Assembly (NCBI GenBank): GCA_020848195.1
Contig: JADLAP010000049.1
Coordinates: forward strand, 1 to 42,384
Length of the DNA: 42,384 bases
Direction: 5' to 3'
From: Phycisphaeraceae bacterium
Lineage (GTDB): Bacteria > Planctomycetota > Phycisphaerae > Phycisphaerales > Phycisphaeraceae
The translations under genes and the position numbers were made by a program. This document shows positions 30,553 through 37,824 of this stretch, one piece after another. Below the pieces are notes generated by a model. That model was not told the DNA's origin, did no database searches, and saw only the letters and a program-made list of their open reading frames with translations. The first letter of the stretch is position 1; each line of letters begins with the position of its first letter.

Positions 30553-31374
30553 ATGACACTTGTTGTGCCTGACATTCTGACCGCCGCCGCTGCTTCGCGG
30601 GAAGCGTCCGCGCCGCTGGTGCGATTGCGTGGGGTGAAGAAATCCTTCGGCCCCGCGCGCACGGCGGTGCATGCGCTGCGAGGCATCGACCTGGACGTGC
30701 ATCCCCGCGAACTGCTGCTGGTCGTCGGGCCCAGCGGGTGCGGCAAGACCACCATGCTGTCGATCATCTCCGGCGTGCTCAATCCGACGGCGGGCGAAGT
30801 GGACGTCTTCGGCTGCGCCTGGTCCACGCTGAGCGAGGACGCCAAAGCGAGGCGGCGCGGAGAACTGCTGGGCTTCGTGTTTCAGGAATTCCGGCTGATT
30901 CCCACGCTGGACACGCTGGAAAACGTGATGGCGCCGCTGCTGATCGGCCATGTGCCGTGGACGGAGGCGGCCGGACGCGCGGCGGAGATGCTTGCCCGCG
31001 TGGGCCTGGGCAAGCGACTGCACGCCCGACCGCGCGAACTCAGCGGCGGGATGCAGCAGCGCGTCAGCATCGCCCGCGCGCTGGTCACGCGCCCACGCAT
31101 GCTCGTCTGCGACGAGCCGACCGCCAACCTCGACAGCGGCACGGGACAGGTGGTCATGGACCTGATCCGCGACGCCGCCCGCGAGCCGGACGCGCAGGGC
31201 CGGCCTCGCTGCGTCATCGTCGTTACCCATGACAATCGCATCTTCCATTACGCCGACCGGATCGAACGCATGGAAGACGGCCGAATCGTTTCCGGAGGAG
31301 TTCCCGGGGGAGCCGGGGGAACCGGGGGAGCCGGGGAGCTTGGCGGACACGGAGAAAAGAAGGAATCCTCATGA
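30553..31374 (+). CDS. ABC transporter ATP-binding protein, DevA/LolD-like
   Basis: 273 residues. Walker A GPSGCGKTT (59-67), Q-loop VFQEFRLIP, signature LSGGMQQRVSIARAL, Walker B MLVCDEPTANLD and switch His in VIVVTHD are all intact. It powers the adjacent FtsX/DevC-like permease. After the normal end of the domain the protein carries an extra C-terminal tail, SGGVPGGAGGTGGAGELGG, from 9-base tandem units (31291-31340). Its stop overlaps the start of the membrane-fusion gene (ATGA). The ATG start has no clear ribosome-binding site because a repeat arm occupies the leader. Confidence 0.92.
   Translation: MTLVVPDILTAAAASREASAPLVRLRGVKKSFGPARTAVHALRGIDLDVHPRELLLVVGPSGCGKTTMLSIISGVLNPTAGEVDVFGCAWSTLSEDAKARRRGELLGFVFQEFRLIPTLDTLENVMAPLLIGHVPWTEAAGRAAEMLARVGLGKRLHARPRELSGGMQQRVSIARALVTRPRMLVCDEPTANLDSGTGQVVMDLIRDAAREPDAQGRPRCVIVVTHDNRIFHYADRIERMEDGRIVSGGVPGGAGGTGGAGELGGHGEKKESS
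31291..31340 (+). repeat. 9-base tandem units at the 3' end of the ATPase gene
   Basis: Units of the type AGCCGGGGG/AACCGGGGG encode Gly-Gly-Ala/Thr repeats. The unit sequence is nearly that of the 10-base intergenic array at 21151-21240, but with a frame-preserving period of 9. Confidence 0.75.
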
Positions 31375-32462
31375 TTCGATGGCTGACCATTGTGCTTGCG
31401 ATCGTGGGCGTGGGGCTGGGCGCGTGGACGGTGACGAAGTCGCGTTACGAGCCGCCGCACCAGCCGCCGGCATCGCGTCCGTCGCAAAATCCATTTGCCG
31501 ATGCCGTGGCCGCCACGGGCCTGATCGAAACCGCCACGGAAAACATCCTCATCGCGCCGCCGCAGCCGGGGCTTGTCACCGAAGTACTCGTGCAGGTCAA
31601 CGATCAGGTCCAACGCGATCAGCCGCTGTTCCGCATCGACAGCCGGAGCCTGGAAGCGGAACTGCTTTCGGCTCGGGCGGCGGTGGGGGTGTCCCAGTCG
31701 CAACTGGATCGGCTGATCGCCATGCCCCGGCTCGAAGACGTCGCGCCGCTTCGTGCAGCCGTGGAACAGGCCCGCGTCCAACTCGACGATCGCAAGGATC
31801 AGTTGGACAAAACCGAGTCGATGTTCCGCCGCAACGCCGCCAGCGATCGGGAACTCAGCGCCACGCGCTTTGCGACCCAAGCCGCGGAAGCCAATCTCGC
31901 TCGGACACAGGCGGAGCTGACCCGCGTCGAAGCCGGGGCGTGGAGCCAGGACCTCGCCGTCGCCCGCAGTCAGCTCGATCAGGCCAAGGCGCACGTGCGG
32001 GCTGTCGAACTGCAGATCGAACGTTTGACCGTGCGCAGCCCCATCGACGGGACGGTGCTCAAGCGCTACATCCGCCCAGGCGAGCACACCGGAACCAATC
32101 CCGCTGAACCAGCCATGGTCCTCGGCGATCTGGCCCACCTGCGCGTCCGCGCCCAGATCGACGAACTGGACGTGGCCAAGGTCAGGCCCGGCGCGCAAGC
32201 GGCGGCAACCGTCCGCGGCGGCGTCCTGCCCCCCATCCAACTCCGCATGGTGCGCATCGAACCGCTGGCCCGGCCCAAGCGAGACCTCGCCGGCGTCAAC
32301 TACGAATTCGCCGATGTCCGCGTCGTGGAAGTGCTGTTCGACGTGGTGCCACGGAACAACGACAATCCCGCGCCGATCTATCCCGGCCAGCTCGTGGACG
32401 TGTTCGTGAATGTGGATCAAGCGGGAAATGTGGTTCGGAACATCAACCCGCAAGCGGATTGA
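31371..32462 (+). CDS. HlyD/DevB-like membrane-fusion (periplasmic adaptor) protein
   Basis: 363 residues. A single N-terminal membrane anchor (WLTIVLAIVGVGLGAWTVT) is followed by a biotinyl-lipoyl half (APPQPGLVTEVLVQVNDQVQ), a long alpha-helical hairpin (about 100-215, many Glu/Ala/Gln/Leu), the second lipoyl half (LTVRSPIDGTVLKRYIRPGE) and a beta-barrel part. The arrangement fits adaptors that link an inner-membrane ABC pump to an outer-membrane channel; no TolC gene is in the window. Translationally coupled to the ATPase by a 4-base overlap. The last 20 bases overlap tail-to-tail with vapC. Confidence 0.9.
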   Translation: MIRWLTIVLAIVGVGLGAWTVTKSRYEPPHQPPASRPSQNPFADAVAATGLIETATENILIAPPQPGLVTEVLVQVNDQVQRDQPLFRIDSRSLEAELLSARAAVGVSQSQLDRLIAMPRLEDVAPLRAAVEQARVQLDDRKDQLDKTESMFRRNAASDRELSATRFATQAAEANLARTQAELTRVEAGAWSQDLAVARSQLDQAKAHVRAVELQIERLTVRSPIDGTVLKRYIRPGEHTGTNPAEPAMVLGDLAHLRVRAQIDELDVAKVRPGAQAAATVRGGVLPPIQLRMVRIEPLARPKRDLAGVNYEFADVRVVEVLFDVVPRNNDNPAPIYPGQLVDVFVNVDQAGNVVRNINPQAD

Positions 32463-32883
32463 TCACCGTGATGTCGCTGAACTGCAGGAAGTCGGTGTCG
32501 GTGGTGTAGAGAGTGCGGATGCCGTGCTCGCGCATCAGGACGACGATGCGGATGTCGAAAAACAGGTTGGCTGCTGGATGAGACAGTCCGGCCAACTCCC
32601 GCGCCAGCAACGACCAGTGTTCCTGGCCCGCGGTCAGCACGGCAAAGGCTGAACAATCCCAGAACGAGCGGAGAAACGCCATGGCGTCTTTCCACGCCAG
32701 CGGTTTCTCAAAGACTCGCGGATGGGTGGCAACGCGGAGAAATTCGTAACAGATTCCCTCGGTGAGATACCACTGTTCCCCGGATAGGCCTGCAACTTCA
32801 AGGAACCGCCGGGCGGCGGACGACTGAGGCGCGTTGCGGTTGGCGGCATAAAGCAGCAGGTTGGTGTCGATTAAACCCGGCAT
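32443..32883 (-). CDS. vapC: PIN-domain ribonuclease toxin, VapC-type
   Basis: 146 residues. The four acidic residues of the PIN active site are in place: Asp6 (GLIDTNLLLYA), Glu42/Glu47 (TEGICYEFLR), Asp110 (NLFFDIRIVVLMREHG) and Asp129/Asp131 (YTTDTDFLQF). It would be a Mg2+-dependent endoribonuclease that blocks translation unless bound by its antitoxin. The start overlaps the antitoxin stop by one base (TGATG). It appears intact, unlike the two other toxin genes in this window. Confidence 0.88.
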   Translation of the reverse strand: MPGLIDTNLLLYAANRNAPQSSAARRFLEVAGLSGEQWYLTEGICYEFLRVATHPRVFEKPLAWKDAMAFLRSFWDCSAFAVLTAGQEHWSLLARELAGLSHPAANLFFDIRIVVLMREHGIRTLYTTDTDFLQFSDITVINPLAG

Positions 32884-33113
32884 CAGGATTCCATCTGCGC
32901 TTCCAGCGCGTCGCGGTCGCCGAGATTGACCCGGGGTTTGCCCATGGCGAACGAGGGCAGGTGAAAGGCCGTGCGCTGCCGCCGCCGGCGTCGTTCCAAT
33001 CCCTCGGCCAGAATCTCATTGACGACCTGCGAAAGCTGCCGCCCGGTCTTGTGCGCCAATTCCCGCACGCCATCCATGCAGGCGTCCTCGATCAGGAGGG
33101 TGGTCCGTTTCAT
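32883..33113 (-). CDS. vapB: Ribbon-helix-helix antitoxin, VapB-type
   Basis: 76 residues from ATG 33113. The N-terminus MKRTTLLIEDACMDGVRELA continuing HKTGRQLSQVVNEILAEGLE is a ribbon-helix-helix DNA-binding unit: the strand KRTTLLIE needs this start. The C-terminal 30 residues (TAFHLPSFAMGKPRVNLG) would wrap the toxin. A near-consensus promoter ends 8 bases before the ATG, so a longer frame (from 33161) cannot be transcribed from it, and the mRNA is probably leaderless. An AT-rich region with CATATG repeats upstream may be the autoregulatory operator. Confidence 0.85.
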   Translation of the reverse strand: MKRTTLLIEDACMDGVRELAHKTGRQLSQVVNEILAEGLERRRRRQRTAFHLPSFAMGKPRVNLGDRDALEAQMES

Positions 33114-33149
33114 ACATACAAACATATGACTCAAGCATACATATGTCAA
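33111..33149 (-). promoter_or_regulatory. vapBC promoter and probable operator
   Basis: TTGACA (33144-33149), a spacer of exactly 17, and TATGTT (33121-33126) on the minus strand: the best sigma-70-type promoter in the window. CATATG occurs twice (33123-33128 and 33140-33145) and CATAC/GTATG three times within this stretch, as expected for binding by a ribbon-helix-helix repressor. Confidence 0.75.
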
Positions 33150-33221
33150 TGAAATTTCCACGCCGGAAAACGAGCCGGAAGCGTCAGCGAGGGCATTCCC
33201 ACGAACCTCTACACCCGGTTG

Positions 33222-33495
33222 TTACCTTGACGGCAGATCGCTCACTTCGTGCCTCAGAACCGGCAACTTGTCCTGAATGATCCGCCAGTATTCGCTGATC
33301 TTCTCCGCGGTCTGTTCATCCAGGTAGCGAAGCTGAAGCGAGCGATTCGCCGACGATGACGAACTGAAAATAGATGGCGGATCGAAGCAAAGCGTCATGC
33401 GTGAAGTCGGTCAGCGATTTGCCGGCGACGAAATCGTGGATCGCATCCGTGGCTTCACGCATATCCAGCAGCAATTTGCCGATTTCAGGCCGCAT
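33222..33495 (-). pseudogene. HepT-like HEPN toxin gene, frameshifted and lacking the RNase motif
   Basis: From ATG 33495 the frame gives MRPEIGKLLLDMREATDAIH, DFVAGKSLTDFTHDALLRSA and IYFQFVIVGESLASASLPG, then a stop at 33316-33318. A 4-base tandem duplication (TCGC twice, 33338-33345) causes this: with one copy removed the text continues GESLQLRYLDEQTAEKISEY and then WRIIQDKLPVLRHEVSDLPS R to TAA 33222-33224. A second lesion is visible there. In HEPN (DUF86) proteins the segment after ISEY holds RxxxxH (RNxLIHGY); here ISEY is joined directly to W-x-II-x-DKLPVLR (junction 33287/33288), removing about 20 codons with the catalytic motif. The toxin is thus doubly dead. Confidence 0.8.
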
Positions 33496-33793
33496 ACAGC
33501 GATATCCGGTCGCGGTTGGCTACTTCAAGAAAATAGGGATTCTTCGCGGCACGCAGGCTGGTCAGGTCCACCCGGCGCCGCAGCAGTGTCTGGAGGTCTT
33601 CCTGCAGGCCGAACCAGTGATCGGCGATGGCGGGATTGTCGTAGGACAGAAATTCCACGAAGAAATCGATGTCACTGAGCGCGGGATCAAAATCGTCCCG
33701 CGCCGCGGAACCGAACAACTCCAGCCGTCGAACGCCGTGGCTGCGGCAGATTGAGTGGATTTCGGATCGATGTTGTGCGATGCAATCGATCAT
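33485..33793 (-). CDS. mntA: MNT-type nucleotidyltransferase antitoxin, MntA-like
   Basis: 102 residues from ATG 33793; the longer frame overlaps the oxidoreductase end and is unlikely. The minimal nucleotidyltransferase motif GSAARDDFDPALSDIDFFVE (Gly28-Ser29, Asp41, Asp43) is intact. MntA proteins neutralise HepT toxins by AMP-adding modification. The reading frame overlaps the start of the hepT remnant by 11 bases, the normal arrangement of this pair. With HepT destroyed, the antitoxin has no obvious local target. Confidence 0.85.
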   Translation of the reverse strand: MIDCIAQHRSEIHSICRSHGVRRLELFGSAARDDFDPALSDIDFFVEFLSYDNPAIADHWFGLQEDLQTLLRRRVDLTSLRAAKNPYFLEVANRDRISLYAA

Positions 33794-33839
33794 GTCATCC
33801 CATCCTATACGAGATATGGTAACCGGCGCAGACGAATCA

Positions 33840-36800
33840 TCACACCAGCACGGGCAGGGGGATGTTGCGGGAGGACAGGGCGTGGGGTTCCACGGTGGGG
33901 TCCCGGTCATCCGGGGGCTGGAACTGTTCGGGTTCGACGGCCAGCAGTTCGTCGGCGCGGCGGCGGGCGGATCGCATGTGCATTTCGCGCAGGTCGCGGA
34001 AGCCGCGGACGTGTTCGGTGCAACGGAGCAGGGCGAGGAACCACTGATAGCGGCGATCGTGGGCGGGGTCGGCTGCGTAGCCCGCGCCGTCGAAGCGGTC
34101 GACCAGCGCCTCGTACCAGTTGCGGAAGCGTCGTTGTCTGCGCGCCCAGCCGGGGATGAGCTTGCGCAGCACGGTCAGTCGTGAGAGCAGGCGGAGTTGC
34201 CAGAGACGCAGGCGGCAGTCGAAGCCGACGCGGCGATGGTGGAACCAGTCCAGTTCGATGCGGGCGAGGTGTCGGTACTCGATGCGGTCGCCGCGTGCGG
34301 GATCGACGCGGAGCCGGAAGCGGTCGCGTTGGAGCTTGTCGGGATGGGAAGCCATCGCGGCGACGTGGACAGGGTCCATGATGACCATGACGCGGGCCAG
34401 TTCGCGGGCGACGGTGCGGGTGACGGCGTAGCGATGGCGAGGCTGATCGTGTCGGAAGACGGTCAGGACGCGGCGGACATAGCGTTGGGCGTAGTCGGGA
34501 CCGCCCCAGAGCAGGCACTGGTGGGTATGGCCGATGAGTTGGAGGAGCAGGGGATCGTGGGGACCGAGGGGGCGCAGCGCGCGGTAGAGGTCACGGACGA
34601 TCTGACGGAACTGCCTGGCGAGTTTGGCTCCGCGTCCAGGCCGGTGACGGTCTTCGGCGCGGAGGGAGCGGACTTTCTGTCTCAGCAGGCGTGCGGCGGA
34701 CTGGCGAGGGGAAGCGGGTTCCCTGGCCGGCGGAGCGAGTGCGGCGCGGCGGCCGAGATCGAACGCCAGCAGATTATCGCCCGCTTCTTCGCCGGTCAGG
34801 CGTCGGATGGCGCGGTGGATGGCGTCCTCGGACAGGGGCAGCAGGCCGCGCTGGAAGGCCGCGCCGAGCAACATGACATTGGCGAGTCGCGCGGAATCGA
34901 ACCGGCCCTGCCACCACGCGCGAAGGTCCAGTTCGAGCAGGCGCTGGGGATGCAGATGACGGCGCAGGGTCTGACGCGGAAGCTGGAGGTCGAAGGGTTC
35001 TTCGCCGATGAGCTGGCGGATGGTGGGAGCCATCTGGTTGCAGACGATGGCGTTGGTGCGGGCGGGAGACGCGGCGCGGTAGGGTCCCGCGGCATCGACG
35101 CATCGCGCGGCTTCGAGGAGGTCCAGACCGAGGATGAGGTCGGTTTTGCCGTGCAGATGCAGGGGTGAGGTCCAGGGCAGAATGGCGGGCCGGCGGGGAT
35201 CATCGCGGGGCGGTTCGGGTTTGAGGAAGAGGACCTGGCCGAAGACGCCGCCGGTGCGGGCGACGTGGCTTTTGTCCTTGACGAACTGGATGCGATAGCC
35301 CATCTGATGGCCGGCGTCGGCGAGGATCATGGCGAGCACGCCGACGCCGCCGCCCCCGACACCGGCGACGAGGGCGCGCCACTGCTGGTCGAGCGCGGGC
35401 ACAGCCGGCGCAGGCAGCGGCGGTTCCTGCGGCCATGGTGCGGGAGCCTGACGACGGACGACGGTGACTTCCTCGAAGCTCGGACAGGCGCTCAGCCGCA
35501 CGCAGGCGCGGTCGTCCACGCAGATCGTCGGGTCCACCTGGACGCGAGGCCCCATCGGCGTGGCGTCGATGGTCAGCCCGGTGCAGCCGGTTTTACGCGT
35601 GCATTCGAGGCAGAAGTCGCAGATGTCGCTGACGACCTGGATGCGGCTGTCGCGGAAGACGTAGCCCTGCTGCGCCACAGCCTGGCGGCGGCTTCGCTGA
35701 CGCTGACGGCGGCGGGTGATGGCGCAGTGCTTGTCGGCGACGACGACGTTGACGCCGTCGCTGAGGATGAACTGTTCGACGAGGTTGCGCAGCCGGCTTC
35801 GGTCGCCGGGATGGATGCGGACGACGCGCAGTTCAGGCCCTTTGCCGCGTGGCGCCATGGACTGCACGAGGCGTTCGATCCGCCGTGCGGGTGAGAGGCC
35901 CGGATGGGGATGCGGGGCGATGTCGTCGGTCAGCGGTTCGGCGTCGCTGAGGGCGGCGTCTTCGAGGATCAGGAACGTGACGGGCCTGGCGGCGCGGATG
36001 GCTTCCTGCACCGCGGTCTGGCCGCCGTGGAAGAAGGCGACGTCGCCGATGACGACGAGCTGGCGTGCGGAGGCGAAGGCGGCGGCCCCGACCGCGGCCG
36101 CGCCGGAGAGGCCCAGTTCGTGATGCACCGCGCCCAGCGACGCGAATGGCGGCTGATCCGTCAGCGAGCAGCAGCCGTCGTCGGCGTGAATCATCAGGTC
36201 CACCGGATCGCGCCGATGGCGCTGGGCCATGTAGGTGGCGTTGCGTAAATCCTGCTTGATGTCGGTCAGGATGCTGGACGTGTCGCGATGGGCGCAGCCG
36301 GGGCAGAAGGTCACGGTCCGCATGGGCAGAGGTTGATCCAGCCTGGCGTTGTCCTCGATCAGAGCCAGTTCGGCTGTCAGTCGCTGGCGGGTCAGTTCCA
36401 TGGGCAGCGTGGGATGGATCATCAGCCAGGGGGCGAGGCGCTGGAGCACCGCCGAGCCGTGGAGTCGGGCGCTGACCGGGGTGCACTGGACATCGCCGTC
36501 GACGACTTCGCACTCGAGTCCCTCGGCAACGACGTGACGGGCCAGCACATGTTCCACATGACGGACGACCAGCGGCTGGCCTCGTTCGATGACGATGATG
36601 CGTTCGCAGCATCGGGCGAGTTCGAGAATCATGGCATCGTCGATGGGCCAGATCATGCCCAGGCGGAGCAGGGGCAGCCGGCCTTCGAGTCCGAGATCGG
36701 TGAGCACCTGGGCGATCGGCGCGATGGCGGAGCCGACGGCGACGACGCCGAGGGGCGCGCGTTCGCCGCGCTGGGGCGAGCAGAGGATGCGGTTGAGGCC

Positions 36801-37490
36801 CAGGCGTCGGGCTTCAGCGAGGATCAAGGCCTGTCGCTGCGTTTCGGCGAGGTCGGGCGGGTTCCGCGGCGTGGTTTGGCCACTGGAGGCGAGATCTTCG
36901 AGGGAGGCGTTGGGCCGGAGGTTGACGGAACCGCCTCCGCAGGCCAGTTCGCCGATCAGACCGACGCCGACGGGGCTGCGTGACGCGCGGCTGAGGGCGA
37001 TGGCATGGGCGACCCAGTCCTTGACCTCCTGGGGATTGGACGGTTCGAGCATGGTCAGGCCGATGGACCTGGCCGCCATGGCGAGATCCATTCCATCGGT
37101 GGCGGCAAGATGAGCGGGATCGGCGATGGCGAGCACAGCCGCGCCGCCTCGGGCCGCGCGACGGGACGCCATGGACCGGATCGCACTGGCGGCGCGACGG
37201 ACTCCGGCTGTGCTGATCGCCGCCAGACCCGATCGGCCTTCCGCCATCGCGCCATCCACCATCGCCACCGCCGAGGCTTCATGGTTGGCCACTCGGACCA
37301 CCTGGCCTTGCGCCGACAGCCACGGCCCCAGGCTTCGCAACGCCTGAAGGAACGTGCCCAACGGCGACACCGCCACGGATGTGAAAAGCTGCACCCCGCC
37401 GGGGGATTCCAACGCGCCCTTCACCAGCAGTTCCCCGCCGCTGAACACCGCGCTGCCGTCGGTCAGGATGAAGCGTCGATCTATCCTCAT
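33840..37490 (-). CDS. Fused indolepyruvate/2-oxoacid:ferredoxin oxidoreductase-like protein, divergent motifs
   Basis: 1216 residues, the length of fused IorA-IorB proteins. Order: alpha-like N-domain (about 1-230), transketolase-C-like part (250-370), TPP-binding-like domain (395-590; CPGCAHRDTSSIL, HADDGCCSLTDQPPFASLGA, VIGDVAFFHGGQTAV), two Fe-S motifs (CDFCLECTRKTGC; CVDDRACVRLSACPSF), gamma domain (GVGGGGVGVLAMILADAG, DKSHVARTGGVFGQVLF) and a C-terminal DUF6537-like region (about 950-1216). Enzymes of this family oxidatively decarboxylate aryl-pyruvates to acyl-CoA with ferredoxin. Odd points: the N-domain YPG(T/S)P motif reads SVAVSPLG, and after GD the usual Asn then MTGxQ is replaced by EDAALSDAEP. 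Fe-S and gamma parts look normal. Start ATG 37490 with GGGGGG upstream; stands alone. Confidence 0.82.
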   Translation of the reverse strand: MRIDRRFILTDGSAVFSGGELLVKGALESPGGVQLFTSVAVSPLGTFLQALRSLGPWLSAQGQVVRVANHEASAVAMVDGAMAEGRSGLAAISTAGVRRAASAIRSMASRRAARGGAAVLAIADPAHLAATDGMDLAMAARSIGLTMLEPSNPQEVKDWVAHAIALSRASRSPVGVGLIGELACGGGSVNLRPNASLEDLASSGQTTPRNPPDLAETQRQALILAEARRLGLNRILCSPQRGERAPLGVVAVGSAIAPIAQVLTDLGLEGRLPLLRLGMIWPIDDAMILELARCCERIIVIERGQPLVVRHVEHVLARHVVAEGLECEVVDGDVQCTPVSARLHGSAVLQRLAPWLMIHPTLPMELTRQRLTAELALIEDNARLDQPLPMRTVTFCPGCAHRDTSSILTDIKQDLRNATYMAQRHRRDPVDLMIHADDGCCSLTDQPPFASLGAVHHELGLSGAAAVGAAAFASARQLVVIGDVAFFHGGQTAVQEAIRAARPVTFLILEDAALSDAEPLTDDIAPHPHPGLSPARRIERLVQSMAPRGKGPELRVVRIHPGDRSRLRNLVEQFILSDGVNVVVADKHCAITRRRQRQRSRRQAVAQQGYVFRDSRIQVVSDICDFCLECTRKTGCTGLTIDATPMGPRVQVDPTICVDDRACVRLSACPSFEEVTVVRRQAPAPWPQEPPLPAPAVPALDQQWRALVAGVGGGGVGVLAMILADAGHQMGYRIQFVKDKSHVARTGGVFGQVLFLKPEPPRDDPRRPAILPWTSPLHLHGKTDLILGLDLLEAARCVDAAGPYRAASPARTNAIVCNQMAPTIRQLIGEEPFDLQLPRQTLRRHLHPQRLLELDLRAWWQGRFDSARLANVMLLGAAFQRGLLPLSEDAIHRAIRRLTGEEAGDNLLAFDLGRRAALAPPAREPASPRQSAARLLRQKVRSLRAEDRHRPGRGAKLARQFRQIVRDLYRALRPLGPHDPLLLQLIGHTHQCLLWGGPDYAQRYVRRVLTVFRHDQPRHRYAVTRTVARELARVMVIMDPVHVAAMASHPDKLQRDRFRLRVDPARGDRIEYRHLARIELDWFHHRRVGFDCRLRLWQLRLLSRLTVLRKLIPGWARRQRRFRNWYEALVDRFDGAGYAADPAHDRRYQWFLALLRCTEHVRGFRDLREMHMRSARRRADELLAVEPEQFQPPDDRDPTVEPHALSSRNIPLPVLV

Positions 37491-37553
37491 GTCATCCCCC
37501 CCGGCATTGCCCCGAACGTCACAGGACTCCCTCGCCCCTTCGCATGAACGACC

Positions 37554-37559
37554 ATTATA
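37554..37559 (-). promoter_or_regulatory. -10 element of the oxidoreductase gene
   Basis: Perfect TATAAT on the minus strand (TTATAATGG), giving a start near 37547 and a leader of about 56 bases. The hexamer 17 bases further upstream (CAAACT) is a poor -35. Confidence 0.45.
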
Positions 37560-37644
37560 AGGGTGATCGCGGTGTCAGTTTGGGAAATGTGCCGACGAAC
37601 GGCGTTCACCTTAAAGGCTACCCCGCTGGATCGCACATGACCGG

Positions 37645-37675
37645 ACGCGCGGGCCGCTGGCCCGCGGCTGGAAAA
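37645..37675 (-). repeat. GCGGGC hairpin repeat (copy C, variant loop)
   Basis: On the minus strand TTCCAGCCGCGGGCCAGCGG continuing CCCGCGCGTC. The outer sequence equals copies A and D; the loop-proximal pair has changed to GGGCC/GGCCC, which keeps pairing. Confidence 0.75.
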
Positions 37676-37690
37676 GCCGTCTTTCCTTCA

Positions 37691-37713
37691 TAGCTGCGGC
37701 GTCTTCGCCGCAG
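37691..37713. repeat. Short GC hairpin repeat (copy 2)
   Basis: Exact 23-base match to 3840-3862 (stem CTGCGGCG/CGCCGCAG, loop TCTT), 34 kb away, in the same orientation. Confidence 0.8.
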
Positions 37714-37824
37714 GGTTCTGCGTTTTTGTTTTTCGGGGTCCGTTGGTCAGAATGAGTCGGGGGGTTTACACTGGAAGGCTCGGCGCGGGGAGGCGTACCA
37801 GGGCGCCGGGAGGAGAGCCGCGGC

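Larger units (their letters stand above)
37491..37824. other. Divergent intergenic region with two hairpin repeats
   Basis: 334 bases between divergent genes. It holds the probable promoter of the oxidoreductase (TATAAT on the minus strand at 37554-37559), a GCGGGCC variant hairpin (37645-37675), the second exact copy of the TAGCTGCGGCG hairpin (37691-37713) and the GGAGGAG ribosome-binding site of the GT39-like gene (37810-37816). No other gene is seen. Confidence 0.6.
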
